Shown here piece by piece: positions 11,852 to 18,932 of a stretch of DNA of 31,002 nucleotides (position 1 is the first letter of the stretch; each line of letters begins with the position of its first letter). The position numbers and the translations under genes are program-made. The stretch comes from a virus. Below the pieces are notes generated by a model. That model was not told the DNA's origin, ran no database searches, and saw only the letters and a list, made by a program, of their open reading frames with translations. Where the stretch lies: positions 1 to 31,002 of IMG/VR virus record IMGVR_UViG_3300034418_007886; one strand, 5' to 3'.

Positions 11852-13687
11852 ATGCCAAAGATTGCACTTGCAATGATAGTTAAAGGAGATGAGGGAGATA
11901 AACTTAAAAGATGTCTTGATTCAGTTAAAAATTATGTAGATGGGATATTTGTAACCATAACTACAAAAGATGAAAATGTATCAAGAGTAGTTAAAAAAGT
12001 AGGAACTAGCATCAAAGCACCCTACAAGTTCCACACTACTATAACCAAAAAGCAAGTAGATTTCATAAAAGACTTCGGTCTAAACCCATACATTAAAGAA
12101 GGGGATAAGATATTTGAGTTTGATAAAGCAAGAAACTTCTCTTTTGAGCAGGTACCAGAAGATTTCGAATACATACTATGGCTTGATGCAGACGACATAA
12201 TGCTTAATGCACACAACCTACCAAAAGTATTAGAGATAATGGAGCAGAATAAATTAGACGCTTCGTACTTTAACTACCTTTACCAAGTTGAAGCAGATGA
12301 TAAAGGTAAGATTAAAAACATACTAATACAACATCTTAGAGAAAGAGTAGTCAGAAGAGATGTATTTAAATGGGTAGCACCAATACACGAAACACTAATC
12401 CCACAAAAAGAACATAGGTCAAAAGACTTGAAATTATGTGAGGTAGCACATTTATCAGATGATAGCAGAATGCAAGAAAACTTTAAAAGAAATGTTAAAA
12501 CATTAGAACTATCTATCTATCAAACACAAGGTAAAGACCCAAGACCTATCTACTATCTTGGTAAGGCACATTATGATGAAGGTCATTTATTTGGAAAACA
12601 CGAGCACTTTGAACCTGCAAGACTACTATTTAACAAATACTTATATGGAGAGAACCCATCTGGTTGGGCAGAAGAAAGAGCACAATGCTGGGACTTTTTA
12701 GCAGAGATAGAAAGGGATCTAGGTAATGTTGATAAAAGTATAGAGTGCTCTCTAAACTCTTTTGCAGAGTACGGGCAGAATCCTGCAACATACATCTCAC
12801 TAGCACTTTCTTACATTGATAAGAAAGATTACAAAAGAGCAGAGCATTGGATTAAACTAGCAACAGCATTCAAACAGCCCGAAACCACCCTAGTAACTAA
12901 CCCAAAGGAATTACAAGGTAGGTCACTTGAGGTTGCCTATCATTTAGGACTTAACAAACCAGATCTTAATATGGCAGCAGATGCTGCAAAAGCAATGTAT
13001 GAACTAGACCCAAATCAAAAGATATTTAAAGACAGATTAAACTTTGTAATGGGACTTCTTGAACAAAGGGAGTTAACAAGAGCCGCAGCCACTATCGCAA
13101 AGCACCTATCAATAGGACAAGCAAGTAAACTAAAACCCTTCCTTGCATCCTTGCCACAAGAGATAGCAGATAACCCATTTATGATTGACCTACATAAAAA
13201 GGTGTTCCCACCAAGAAAACATAATGAAAATGAGATAACAATATATTGTGGGCCTGGATTTACTAATTGGTCACCATCTCTTATGGAAAACCCTAATGGG
13301 TCATTTATGGGTGGGTCGGAAGAAGCAGTAGTTTATGTAACAAGAGAACTAGCAAAACTTGGTTGGGATGTAACAGTATATGGCGATCCAGCAGAAACAG
13401 AAGTAGATGAAGGGGCCACGTACGAACCCTACTACAAGTTCAACCCAGACGACACATTTAATATAGTAATTAGTTGGAGGCAACCACATCTTGCAGACCT
13501 TAACCTTAACTGCAAAGGCCTATACATTTGGAATCACGATGTAATAAATCAGATGGATTACACAAAAGAAAGATTAGATAACATAACAAAACTTCTAGTT
13601 TTATCACCAGCACATAGGAAAAACATACCTAACATACCAGACGATAAGATAGTAATTTCAGCAAATGGAGTCACTTATGAGAAATAA
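11852..13687 (+). CDS. Glycosyltransferase: GT2 domain + TPR + GT-B N-terminal half
   Basis: A 611-residue composite protein. Residues 1-230 are a GT-A/family 2 transferase: IALAMIVKGDEGDKLKRCLD (4-23), ILWLDADDIML (108-118, the DxD-type nucleotide-sugar site) and FKWVAPIHETL. Residues about 230-440 look like tetratricopeptide-like helices (PIYYLGKAHYDEGHL, AEERAQCWDFLAEIE, ATYISLALSYIDKKD). This is the known GT2-TPR layout. Residues 460-611 (ITIYCGPGFTNWSP, GGSEEAVVYVTRELAKLGWD, LYIWNHDV, ISANGV) match the N-terminal half of a GT-B (GT1/GT4-like) enzyme. That half ends at a stop exactly where the domain linker is expected; the C-terminal half follows in another frame. It probably glycosylates virion or host surface molecules. 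Confidence 0.88.
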   Translation: MPKIALAMIVKGDEGDKLKRCLDSVKNYVDGIFVTITTKDENVSRVVKKVGTSIKAPYKFHTTITKKQVDFIKDFGLNPYIKEGDKIFEFDKARNFSFEQVPEDFEYILWLDADDIMLNAHNLPKVLEIMEQNKLDASYFNYLYQVEADDKGKIKNILIQHLRERVVRRDVFKWVAPIHETLIPQKEHRSKDLKLCEVAHLSDDSRMQENFKRNVKTLELSIYQTQGKDPRPIYYLGKAHYDEGHLFGKHEHFEPARLLFNKYLYGENPSGWAEERAQCWDFLAEIERDLGNVDKSIECSLNSFAEYGQNPATYISLALSYIDKKDYKRAEHWIKLATAFKQPETTLVTNPKELQGRSLEVAYHLGLNKPDLNMAADAAKAMYELDPNQKIFKDRLNFVMGLLEQRELTRAAATIAKHLSIGQASKLKPFLASLPQEIADNPFMIDLHKKVFPPRKHNENEITIYCGPGFTNWSPSLMENPNGSFMGGSEEAVVYVTRELAKLGWDVTVYGDPAETEVDEGATYEPYYKFNPDDTFNIVISWRQPHLADLNLNCKGLYIWNHDVINQMDYTKERLDNITKLLVLSPAHRKNIPNIPDDKIVISANGVTYEK

Positions 13688-14285
13688 TAAAAGAGTAATA
13701 TACACATCAAGTTATGATAGAGGACTTGAGCATCTACTTAAAATATGGCCAGATGTAGTTAGCCAAGTACCAGATGCAGAGCTGCACATCTACTATGGCT
13801 GGGCACTCTTCGAAAGATTTTATGCAAACAACCCAGAGAGAATGGCTTGGAGGGATAAGATGAATAAAATGATGGAGCACAAAGGTATTACTCACTTTGG
13901 TAGAGTTAGCCAAGACGAGATAATGAAGAGAATGCAGGGAGCTGGTATATGGGCATACCCAACACACTTTTATGAGATTAGTTGTATTACTGCAATGAAA
14001 GCACAAATAGCAGGGTGCGTACCTGTATGCACAGATTATGCAGCACTAGATACCACAGTACAGTACGGGGTTAAAATATCAGGTGATATATACGACCCTA
14101 AGGTACTTGAAACATTTAAAAGCGAGTTAATTGCTATGCTTGAAAATCCAGAGAAACAAGAGAGCATTAGAGAGAAGATGATGACCTGGGCAATCAAGTG
14201 GTTTACTTGGAGCAGAGTAGCAGAGCAGTGGGATAATTTATTTAAAGGAAGGAAGGTAGATGGACTTATACCTAAAAGCAACTAA
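13677..14285 (+). CDS. GT-B glycosyltransferase C-terminal domain (split gene)
   Basis: A 202-residue protein carrying the C-terminal Rossmann half of a GT1/GT4-like glycosyltransferase: RVIYTSSYDRGLEHLLKIWP (about 6-25), ELHIYYGW, THFGRVSQDEIMKRMQGAGI, YPTHFYEISCITAMKAQIAG (the E-x7-E-like donor-binding region) and VPVCTDYAAL. It lacks the acceptor half, which is encoded at the end of the preceding gene. The ATG at 13677 lies 11 nt before that stop; a second possible ATG is at 13665. The two polypeptides could associate, or a +1 frameshift could join them. A sequencing or assembly indel is the simplest alternative. Confidence 0.8.
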   Translation: MRNNKRVIYTSSYDRGLEHLLKIWPDVVSQVPDAELHIYYGWALFERFYANNPERMAWRDKMNKMMEHKGITHFGRVSQDEIMKRMQGAGIWAYPTHFYEISCITAMKAQIAGCVPVCTDYAALDTTVQYGVKISGDIYDPKVLETFKSELIAMLENPEKQESIREKMMTWAIKWFTWSRVAEQWDNLFKGRKVDGLIPKSN

Positions 14286-14466
14286 GAACGAAAAAGGTGA
14301 AACAGTATCAAGATGCCCTGAGTGTAAGAAAGAGATGAGAAGTCCTTACATAGGAGAGGTAGCATTTTGTAGTAGAATGTGTGAGATGAATTACAGATAT
14401 AGAATGAGAAACAAAGATAAGTTCGGTCAAATATCTATATCACCAGATAAGGTTAAGAAGTTATGA
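14260..14466 (+). CDS. Small zinc-ribbon-like protein in the glycosyltransferase island
   Basis: A 68-residue basic protein with two CxxC-type knuckles: CPECKK (residues 19-24) and FCSRMCEM (about 36-43). The spacing resembles short zinc ribbons such as those of the YacG type, but I do not assign that name. The C-terminus is basic (YRYRMRNKDKFG). Shine-Dalgarno AAGGAAGG sits 5-6 nt before the ATG, although the start lies inside the preceding gene (26-nt overlap). It is coupled by ATGA to the next glycosyltransferase. Its role is unknown. Confidence 0.7.
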   Translation: MDLYLKATKNEKGETVSRCPECKKEMRSPYIGEVAFCSRMCEMNYRYRMRNKDKFGQISISPDKVKKL

Positions 14467-15239
14467 ATATAGCATTTGTTTATCACCACAAGTACGAAGA
14501 TAAGTGGCGAGATGGTTTATGGGCTGCAATAAAACTATTAGAAAAGAACCACAAAGTTAAGTGGATAAACCTACACAACCAGAAACTAAAAGTAGCAAAG
14601 AAAGATTTTGTCTTAGGTTGGGGTGCTTTTGGCAGTCCTGTTGATAATGCGATAAAAGATTTACCTAACAAAAAAGGCCTATGTATTGCTGGTGTAAATA
14701 TAGAACCACCTTATAGTATTAACTATGATGTATTATTTTATGAAACAGATTGGTTTAGAGGGCACCTTAAACACCCAAATGTAGTTAAGGCATTTGGTAT
14801 CAATACAGATATTTACTACATCAAAGAACCCACAAAGATTAAATATGACTACATTAGTGTTGGTGCTTTTGCTGATTGGAAAAGACACGATAAAATCATA
14901 AATAAAGAAGGGATAAGAATCGTGATAGGAGAGGTGCAAGAAGATAACTTAGCAGAATCAATGAGAATAATAAAAAAACTTGTTACCAACGGAGTAATAG
15001 TTATGCCTATGCAAGAACCAGAGTTTCTTGCTAAGTTATACAGAGAAACAGAAGTTGCCTATATACCAGCTAATTTACACGGTGGTGGCGAAAGAGCAGT
15101 TCTGGAAGCAAGGGCCTGTGGTTGCGAGGTTATAGTGGAGAACGATAACCCAAAACTAAAAGAGTTGTTGTATGGTTCTATTTACTCACATATCGACTAT
15201 GCAAGAGAGCTGGAGAAAGGGTTAAGACTGTGTCTGTAG
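14463..15239 (+). CDS. GT-B family glycosyltransferase
   Basis: A 258-residue protein with a GT4-like pattern but shorter than usual. The N-terminal Rossmann half is MNIAFVYHHKYEDKWRDGLW and VLGWGAFGSP. A central linker has NVVKAFGINTDIYY (the common N-P-x-G-(V/I)-D-x-x-x-(F/Y) junction), then DYISVGAFADWKRHDKIIN. The C-terminal donor site is AYIPANLHGGGERAVLEARA (about 199-218), with the Glu motif E-R-A-V-L-E-A and CGCEVIVEN. That donor motif is characteristic of retaining GT4 enzymes. It overlaps its neighbours by 4 and 10 nt, indicating one operon with the other sugar genes. Confidence 0.85.
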   Translation: MNIAFVYHHKYEDKWRDGLWAAIKLLEKNHKVKWINLHNQKLKVAKKDFVLGWGAFGSPVDNAIKDLPNKKGLCIAGVNIEPPYSINYDVLFYETDWFRGHLKHPNVVKAFGINTDIYYIKEPTKIKYDYISVGAFADWKRHDKIINKEGIRIVIGEVQEDNLAESMRIIKKLVTNGVIVMPMQEPEFLAKLYRETEVAYIPANLHGGGERAVLEARACGCEVIVENDNPKLKELLYGSIYSHIDYARELEKGLRLCL

Positions 15240-15643
15240 TATACACAGGTGGTACTTTCGACTTGTATCACAAAGGACACGTTGATTTGTTACGCAGGTG
15301 TTACGAGCTTGGTGAGGTTGTTGTAGCCCTTAACACTGATGAGTTTGTCAGGGAGTACAAGGGGCTGTCGCCTGTAAATACCTACGAGGAAAGAGAGGCT
15401 GTACTTCTTGGTTGTAGGTATGTAGATAGCGTAATACCAAACGAGTTTGGACAAGACTCCAAACCGACCATACTAAAGGTAAAGCCAGACTATATCGTTG
15501 TTGGTAGCGATTGGCTAAAAAAAGACTACCTTGCCCAAATGTCTTTGACAGTTGAGTGGTTAGAGGAACAGGCAATTACACTTGTATATGTCCCACGTGT
15601 ACTTAAATTATCAAGTACACAGATTAAAGAAAGGATGAAATGA
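15230..15643 (+). CDS. Cytidylyltransferase, TagD/GCT-like
   Basis: A 137-residue nucleotidyltransferase of the HxGH superfamily. YTGGTFDLYHKGHVDLLRRC (5-24) has the nucleotide-binding HxGH. Then come EEREAVLLGCRYVDSVIPNE (53-72), KPDYIVVGSDWLKKDYL and, near the C-terminus, LSSTQIKERM, corresponding to the ISTT/SS-x-I-K-x-R motif. Length matches glycerol-3-phosphate cytidylyltransferases, which make CDP-glycerol from CTP. Other members make ADP- or CDP-activated sugars or cofactors, so the substrate is not certain. The GTG start follows no clear Shine-Dalgarno and overlaps the preceding gene. It would supply an activated donor for the neighbouring transferases. Confidence 0.88.
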   Translation: MSVVYTGGTFDLYHKGHVDLLRRCYELGEVVVALNTDEFVREYKGLSPVNTYEEREAVLLGCRYVDSVIPNEFGQDSKPTILKVKPDYIVVGSDWLKKDYLAQMSLTVEWLEEQAITLVYVPRVLKLSSTQIKERMK

Positions 15644-16182
15644 TAAGTGCGTTAGTATCTTCATATTGGGTAGATGGGCAAAAAGCAGAAATACTGCAAA
15701 GATGCCTTGATAGCCTTCAAGGTTCTGATGAAATACTTTCTCTTGTAACTCACCACAAATGCCCTCTTGGTTTTGCAGATGCTTGGAATAGGTTAGCAAC
15801 TCTAGCCAAGGGGGATTTCTTAATATTTATAGGAGATAACAATACTTTAACAAGGGGCAGTTTATCGCAGTTATGTATCTCTGGCACTGTAACTTCCCCA
15901 CTGATAAATGAACAGGGTCAAGAGTTTTGGGGTATGGTGTTTTGTATGCCAAGAGATATTTACGAAAGCGTGGGGTTGTATGATATGAGATTTAATAATG
16001 GTAGTCATTGGGAAGATACAGACCTTCTTAGACGTTTAAAAGAAAAAAACATACCACTAAAATCTGTACCTGATGTAAACTTTAATAGACCACAAGGTGG
16101 AAGAACAATAGACGCCACACCTGGTAATGAACATAAAAAAACAATAAATGCAGAGATTTTTATTAAAAAATGGAACTTATGA
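15640..16182 (+). CDS. GT2-like glycosyltransferase, compact
   Basis: A 180-residue GT-A/family 2-like protein, shorter than the family norm (about 230-300). MISALVSSYWVDGQKAEILQ (1-20) is the first strand and helix. AWNRLATLAKGDFLIFIGDN (48-67) has the GDN acidic site in place of DxD. FWGMVFCMPRDIYESVGLYD and GSHWEDTDLLRRLKEKNIPL (127-146) hold the ED catalytic-base region. All core GT2 elements are present, so it may be active. Coupled by ATGA to the cytidylyltransferase. Its stop overlaps the remnant start at 16179. Confidence 0.83.
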   Translation: MISALVSSYWVDGQKAEILQRCLDSLQGSDEILSLVTHHKCPLGFADAWNRLATLAKGDFLIFIGDNNTLTRGSLSQLCISGTVTSPLINEQGQEFWGMVFCMPRDIYESVGLYDMRFNNGSHWEDTDLLRRLKEKNIPLKSVPDVNFNRPQGGRTIDATPGNEHKKTINAEIFIKKWNL

Positions 16183-16208
16183 TAAGCATACTTACACCAT
16201 CATTATAG
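16179..16208 (+). pseudogene. Remnant glycosyltransferase start (MISILTPSL)
   Basis: A 9-codon reading frame overlapping the previous stop (ATGA) encodes MISILTPSL and then stops. The first 24 nt match the true start of the transferase at 16354 (MITVLTPS) at 20 of 24 positions. It looks like the original coupled start of a GT2 gene, left behind when the small gene at 16233 was inserted or when a tandem GT2 copy was deleted. It has no function of its own, except perhaps ribosome coupling. Confidence 0.6.
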
Positions 16209-16232
16209 TAGTAAATTAGAAGAAGGAATAAA

Positions 16233-16436
16233 ATGTTAGTAGTAAAAAAAGACCCTAGTTGGTTTCCAGCAGAGAACCCAAATCTTAAAGTTGGAGAAAC
16301 AATAGAGGTAACAGACCCAGAGTATTTAATTAAAAAAGGAATAGTAACTGTATATGATAACAGTACTAACACCATCAAACAGAAATCTACAGGGACTAAG
16401 GTCAGTAGAAAAATCACTAAAAAGACAAAGAGTTAA
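16233..16436 (+). CDS. Small virion-type protein (VGETIEVTDPEYLIKKGIV)
   Basis: A 67-residue protein. MLVVKKDPSWFPAENPNLK is followed by VGETIEVTDPEYLIKKGIVT, a short beta-rich module ending in a residue-position phrase (x-x-G-x-V) common in small phage head or tail completion proteins. The Lys/Thr-rich tail (TGTKVSRKITKKTKS) overlaps the beginning of the next gene by 83 nt in another frame. Shine-Dalgarno AGAAGGAAT precedes the ATG. It is the only non-sugar gene in the island apart from the zinc protein, and seems to interrupt it. No family name is recognised. Confidence 0.7.
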   Translation: MLVVKKDPSWFPAENPNLKVGETIEVTDPEYLIKKGIVTVYDNSTNTIKQKSTGTKVSRKITKKTKS

Positions 16437-17058
16437 TTTTGAGTGGATTATAGGTAGTCCAGAAAAACCAGACCTTGATATAGATTTTATATGGATACAA
16501 GACCCACCTAAAAAAGAGGGTGATGTTTGGGTATTTAATAAACTAATGAACCAGATGGTTAAAAAGGCAAGTGGTGATTTAATAGTTTCTGTGCAAGACT
16601 TCACAGAGTTCTCACCAGATGCACTTGAAAAGTTTAGTTTTCATTATAATAACAACAAAAAGTCTGCTGTATCAGGTGTAGGAAATAAGTACTTAGATAA
16701 GTATTTTTTCAATAAAGTATGGCAAGACCCAAGAGAAAGAGATGACCAAGGAACTTTTTACGAAACATCATTTGATAATTGGGAAGGTAACTTTGGATCA
16801 ATACCTAAACAAGCGATACAAGAGGTCGGGGGGTTTGATGAAGAACTAGATAAATACTTTGGTATGGATTGGTACTCTGTTAATTACAGAATACAAGCAC
16901 TGGGTGCAGCAACCTTTTATCTTGACCAGACAAATAAAAGTTACTCGCTAACTCACGATAGGTACAAGGGGTGGGATGAAAACAATGCGATAAACGGCCC
17001 ATTTCAAGATAGGGTAAAGTACTACGAAAAAGTAGGATATAGGTTGGGGTATAATTAA
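16354..17058 (+). CDS. GT2 family glycosyltransferase
   Basis: A 234-residue GT-A transferase. MITVLTPSNRNLQGLRSVEK (1-20) is the first strand and helix, FEWIIGSPEK follows, and LIVSVQDFTEFSPDALEKF (about 75-93) holds the acidic QD site that replaces the usual DxD. WEGNFGSIPKQAIQEVGGFD (144-163) and YFGMDWYSVNYRIQALGA carry the acceptor loop and catalytic-base Asp, as in galactosyltransferase-like GT2 C-termini. SYSLTHDRYKGWDENN near the end supplies the metal-ligand histidine. The start lies inside the 67-residue gene; a duplicated start segment occurs at 16179. It ends next to a TATAAT box. Confidence 0.85.
   Translation: MITVLTPSNRNLQGLRSVEKSLKRQRVNFEWIIGSPEKPDLDIDFIWIQDPPKKEGDVWVFNKLMNQMVKKASGDLIVSVQDFTEFSPDALEKFSFHYNNNKKSAVSGVGNKYLDKYFFNKVWQDPRERDDQGTFYETSFDNWEGNFGSIPKQAIQEVGGFDEELDKYFGMDWYSVNYRIQALGAATFYLDQTNKSYSLTHDRYKGWDENNAINGPFQDRVKYYEKVGYRLGYN
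17050..17055 (+). promoter_or_regulatory. TATAAT box 6 nt before the ATG at 17062
   Basis: TATAAT overlaps the end of the transferase gene (GGGTATAATTAA includes its stop codon) and lies 6 nt before the next ATG. No -35 box or Shine-Dalgarno is visible. It belongs to the leaderless-start set. Confidence 0.5.
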
Positions 17059-17061
17059 ACT

Positions 17062-17532
17062 ATGAAGATTGTTGATTTCAGAACAGGAGATACAAAGGTA
17101 GTAAGAGATACCTTTATAGATGAGCACAGCACAGACCACTCTATAAGATATAACAGACTAGCTAATCTGTTAGGTCTTGATAAGTATGCACGAATGAATA
17201 AAGACTTATCTCATAAGCTAACATTTTTATATAACAAGATGGCAAAGATAGTAGGAGATGACCCACACAAAGTAGCAGATGCACTTGAAGTTTTTAAAAA
17301 AAATACAAGGTCAAATAACCTTAATGGGAGAGAGATGGTTGATTCTATATATAGGATATTAAGACTAGAATCAGATAGAGAAGAAATGCTTGGAAGACTT
17401 AGAGAGAAACTAGAAGTAGAACAGCAGAAATCAGCAGACTTTCATAACTCATTTGTAGAAGATTTAGAAGCACCAACAGTAGTACAAGCAGAGGTTGCTT
17501 CAAAAGAAAGGTTAGATAATGTCAATGACTGA
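17062..17532 (+). CDS. Hypothetical structural-module protein, helical
   Basis: A 156-residue charged protein: MKIVDFRTGDTKVVRDTFID, then SIRYNRLANLLGLDKYARMN, LTFLYNKMAKIVGDDPHKVADALEVF and a C-terminal coiled region with LRLESDREEMLGRLREKLEV. There is no membrane or cysteine motif, and no family is recognised. The last 14 nt overlap the following gene. It starts directly after a TATAAT box and begins the tail/fibre part of the operon, so it may be a virion or assembly protein. Confidence 0.65.
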   Translation: MKIVDFRTGDTKVVRDTFIDEHSTDHSIRYNRLANLLGLDKYARMNKDLSHKLTFLYNKMAKIVGDDPHKVADALEVFKKNTRSNNLNGREMVDSIYRILRLESDREEMLGRLREKLEVEQQKSADFHNSFVEDLEAPTVVQAEVASKERLDNVND

Positions 17533-17908
17533 GCACCCTTTGCAAATGCAAAGAGAAGAACACGACCATACTCTGTATGCTAAAAGAGTAAATATAGTTG
17601 GCACAAGTGGTAACCAAGTAGATGTAACAGGAGATGGTAAGCTTGAAGTTAATGCCTCAGTATCTGCAACAATAGATGCAGTTGTAGATAAGTGGAATGT
17701 TAATGATATTGAAGAAGCATCAACTACAATCACATATATAGGGCAAGAAGAAAAAGATGGTGATTGGTATTTAAAAAAAATAGATACAAGTAGTGCTGCC
17801 ATCTTCTCACACGCAACTGCAACAAACAACCCTAGTGTATTAACTTATAGTAATGCTTGGACATCAAGAGCAAGTATTACATACGGAGATTATTCCACAG
17901 CCTTCTAA
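17519..17908 (+). CDS. Small virion protein with NNPSVLTYSNAW motif
   Basis: A 129-residue protein. The N-terminus (HPLQMQREEHDHTLYAKRVN) is followed by VTGDGKLEVNASVSATIDAV and a C-terminal domain, TITYIGQEEKDGDWYLKKID, then ATNNPSVLTYSNAWTSRASI and TYGDYSTAF. A domain with YIG-x-E-x-x-DG-x-W-x-x-KI, NNPSV-x-x-Y-(S/T)-x-AW and a terminal YG-x-Y/F-x-x-AF is familiar to me from many phage structural clusters next to fibre genes; its function is not assigned. Two candidate starts (17519, 17525) differ by two residues. TAATG coupling to the next gene suggests a fixed stoichiometry with the fibre. Confidence 0.75.
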   Translation: MSMTEHPLQMQREEHDHTLYAKRVNIVGTSGNQVDVTGDGKLEVNASVSATIDAVVDKWNVNDIEEASTTITYIGQEEKDGDWYLKKIDTSSAAIFSHATATNNPSVLTYSNAWTSRASITYGDYSTAF

Positions 17909-18918
17909 TGAGTTTAAGAATAGATAAAGTAGTAAAAGGTAATATCATATTTCACGACCACCCAGGCGAAGATGTAAAAGGTGGAAGTGTTGGTGGTGTT
18001 ACACCTATTGAGAATGTTGTATTAGATACAAGCTACACTGCAACAGGTTCAGAATCACAAGGAACACTTTATTGGAACTCAGTAGATGGAACACTAGATG
18101 TAGTTTTAAATGGTGTTAACCTACACTCAGGACAACAATTATACTTTTATGGTAAAGCAAGTGGCGACATAGCAAAGGGTGCTTTAGTGCAATTTGCAGG
18201 AGTGCAGGGCGATCACATACTTATGAAAGAGTGCGTAGTTTCAGAGATACAGGCAAGTCCTACTTATCTTATTGGAGTTGCAGCAGAATCATTAACTAAT
18301 GGTAATTTTGGATATGTTACTTGGTTTGGATATGTTAATGATGTTTATACAGATACACCTAATAATGGAGATAGTGCAGATTGGGTAGCAGGAGATATAC
18401 TTTACTTTTCTAATACAACAGGTGGGTTAACAAAAACTATGCCAACAGTACCTGATACTAAAATAGAAGTTGCAGCAGTAACTAAGATTCAAACAGGTGC
18501 AAGTCAAACAGGTAGGTTACTTGTTAGACCAACAATCTATCACAAGCTAGAAGAGGCAAGTGATGTAGATACAACAGGTATTGCAGATGGAAATGTTCTT
18601 AAATGGGATAGTGCTAACTCAAAATGGATTGTGAGTTCAGATTTAACAACAACAACTTGGGGTTCAATTACAGGAACATTATCAAATCAAACAGACTTAC
18701 AAACAGCATTAGATACAAAAGTTACATATCACGGAGAACACGATACAGACCCAGCAGTTACACCAGCAAATGGAGATGAGTATTGGAATAATTTAGATGA
18801 AAAAATACAAGTGTATATTGGTAGGTGGAGAGAATTAAATGGGGCAGATAGGTTTCAATTTACAGATGATAGCGATTTTCAATTCACTGATGATAGTTAT
18901 TATCAACTAACAAGTTAA
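17908..18918 (+). CDS. Tail fibre / appendage protein
   Basis: A 336-residue beta-rich protein beginning MSLRIDKVVKGNIIFHDHPG. The region QLYFYGKASGDIAKGALVQF through YVTWFGYVNDVYTD resembles a small beta domain found repeatedly in phage fibres. It is followed by IADGNVLKWDSANSKWIV and WGSITGTLSNQTDLQTALDT, both typical trimeric fibre shaft sequences, then a collar-like DGDEYWNNLDEKIQVYIG-type segment (actual start NGDEYW). The C-terminus repeats FQFTDDS twice and ends YYQLTS. It probably forms part of the receptor-binding apparatus. The start overlaps the previous stop (TAATG). Confidence 0.8.
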   Translation: MSLRIDKVVKGNIIFHDHPGEDVKGGSVGGVTPIENVVLDTSYTATGSESQGTLYWNSVDGTLDVVLNGVNLHSGQQLYFYGKASGDIAKGALVQFAGVQGDHILMKECVVSEIQASPTYLIGVAAESLTNGNFGYVTWFGYVNDVYTDTPNNGDSADWVAGDILYFSNTTGGLTKTMPTVPDTKIEVAAVTKIQTGASQTGRLLVRPTIYHKLEEASDVDTTGIADGNVLKWDSANSKWIVSSDLTTTTWGSITGTLSNQTDLQTALDTKVTYHGEHDTDPAVTPANGDEYWNNLDEKIQVYIGRWRELNGADRFQFTDDSDFQFTDDSYYQLTS

Positions 18919-18920
18919 GG

Positions 18921-18926
18921 TATAAT
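18921..18926 (+). promoter_or_regulatory. TATAAT box 6 nt before the ATG at 18933
   Basis: TATAAT begins 2 nt after the previous stop and is separated by TTATAT (6 nt) from the ATG. No -35 box or Shine-Dalgarno is seen. It belongs to the leaderless-start set. Confidence 0.5.
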
Positions 18927-18932
18927 TTATAT

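Noticed and set aside
17857-17908. Earlier start for the fibre gene at 17908
   Set aside because: The extension (MDIKSKYYIRRLFHSLL) is the end of the preceding gene read in another frame. TAATG coupling at 17908 is the normal arrangement here.
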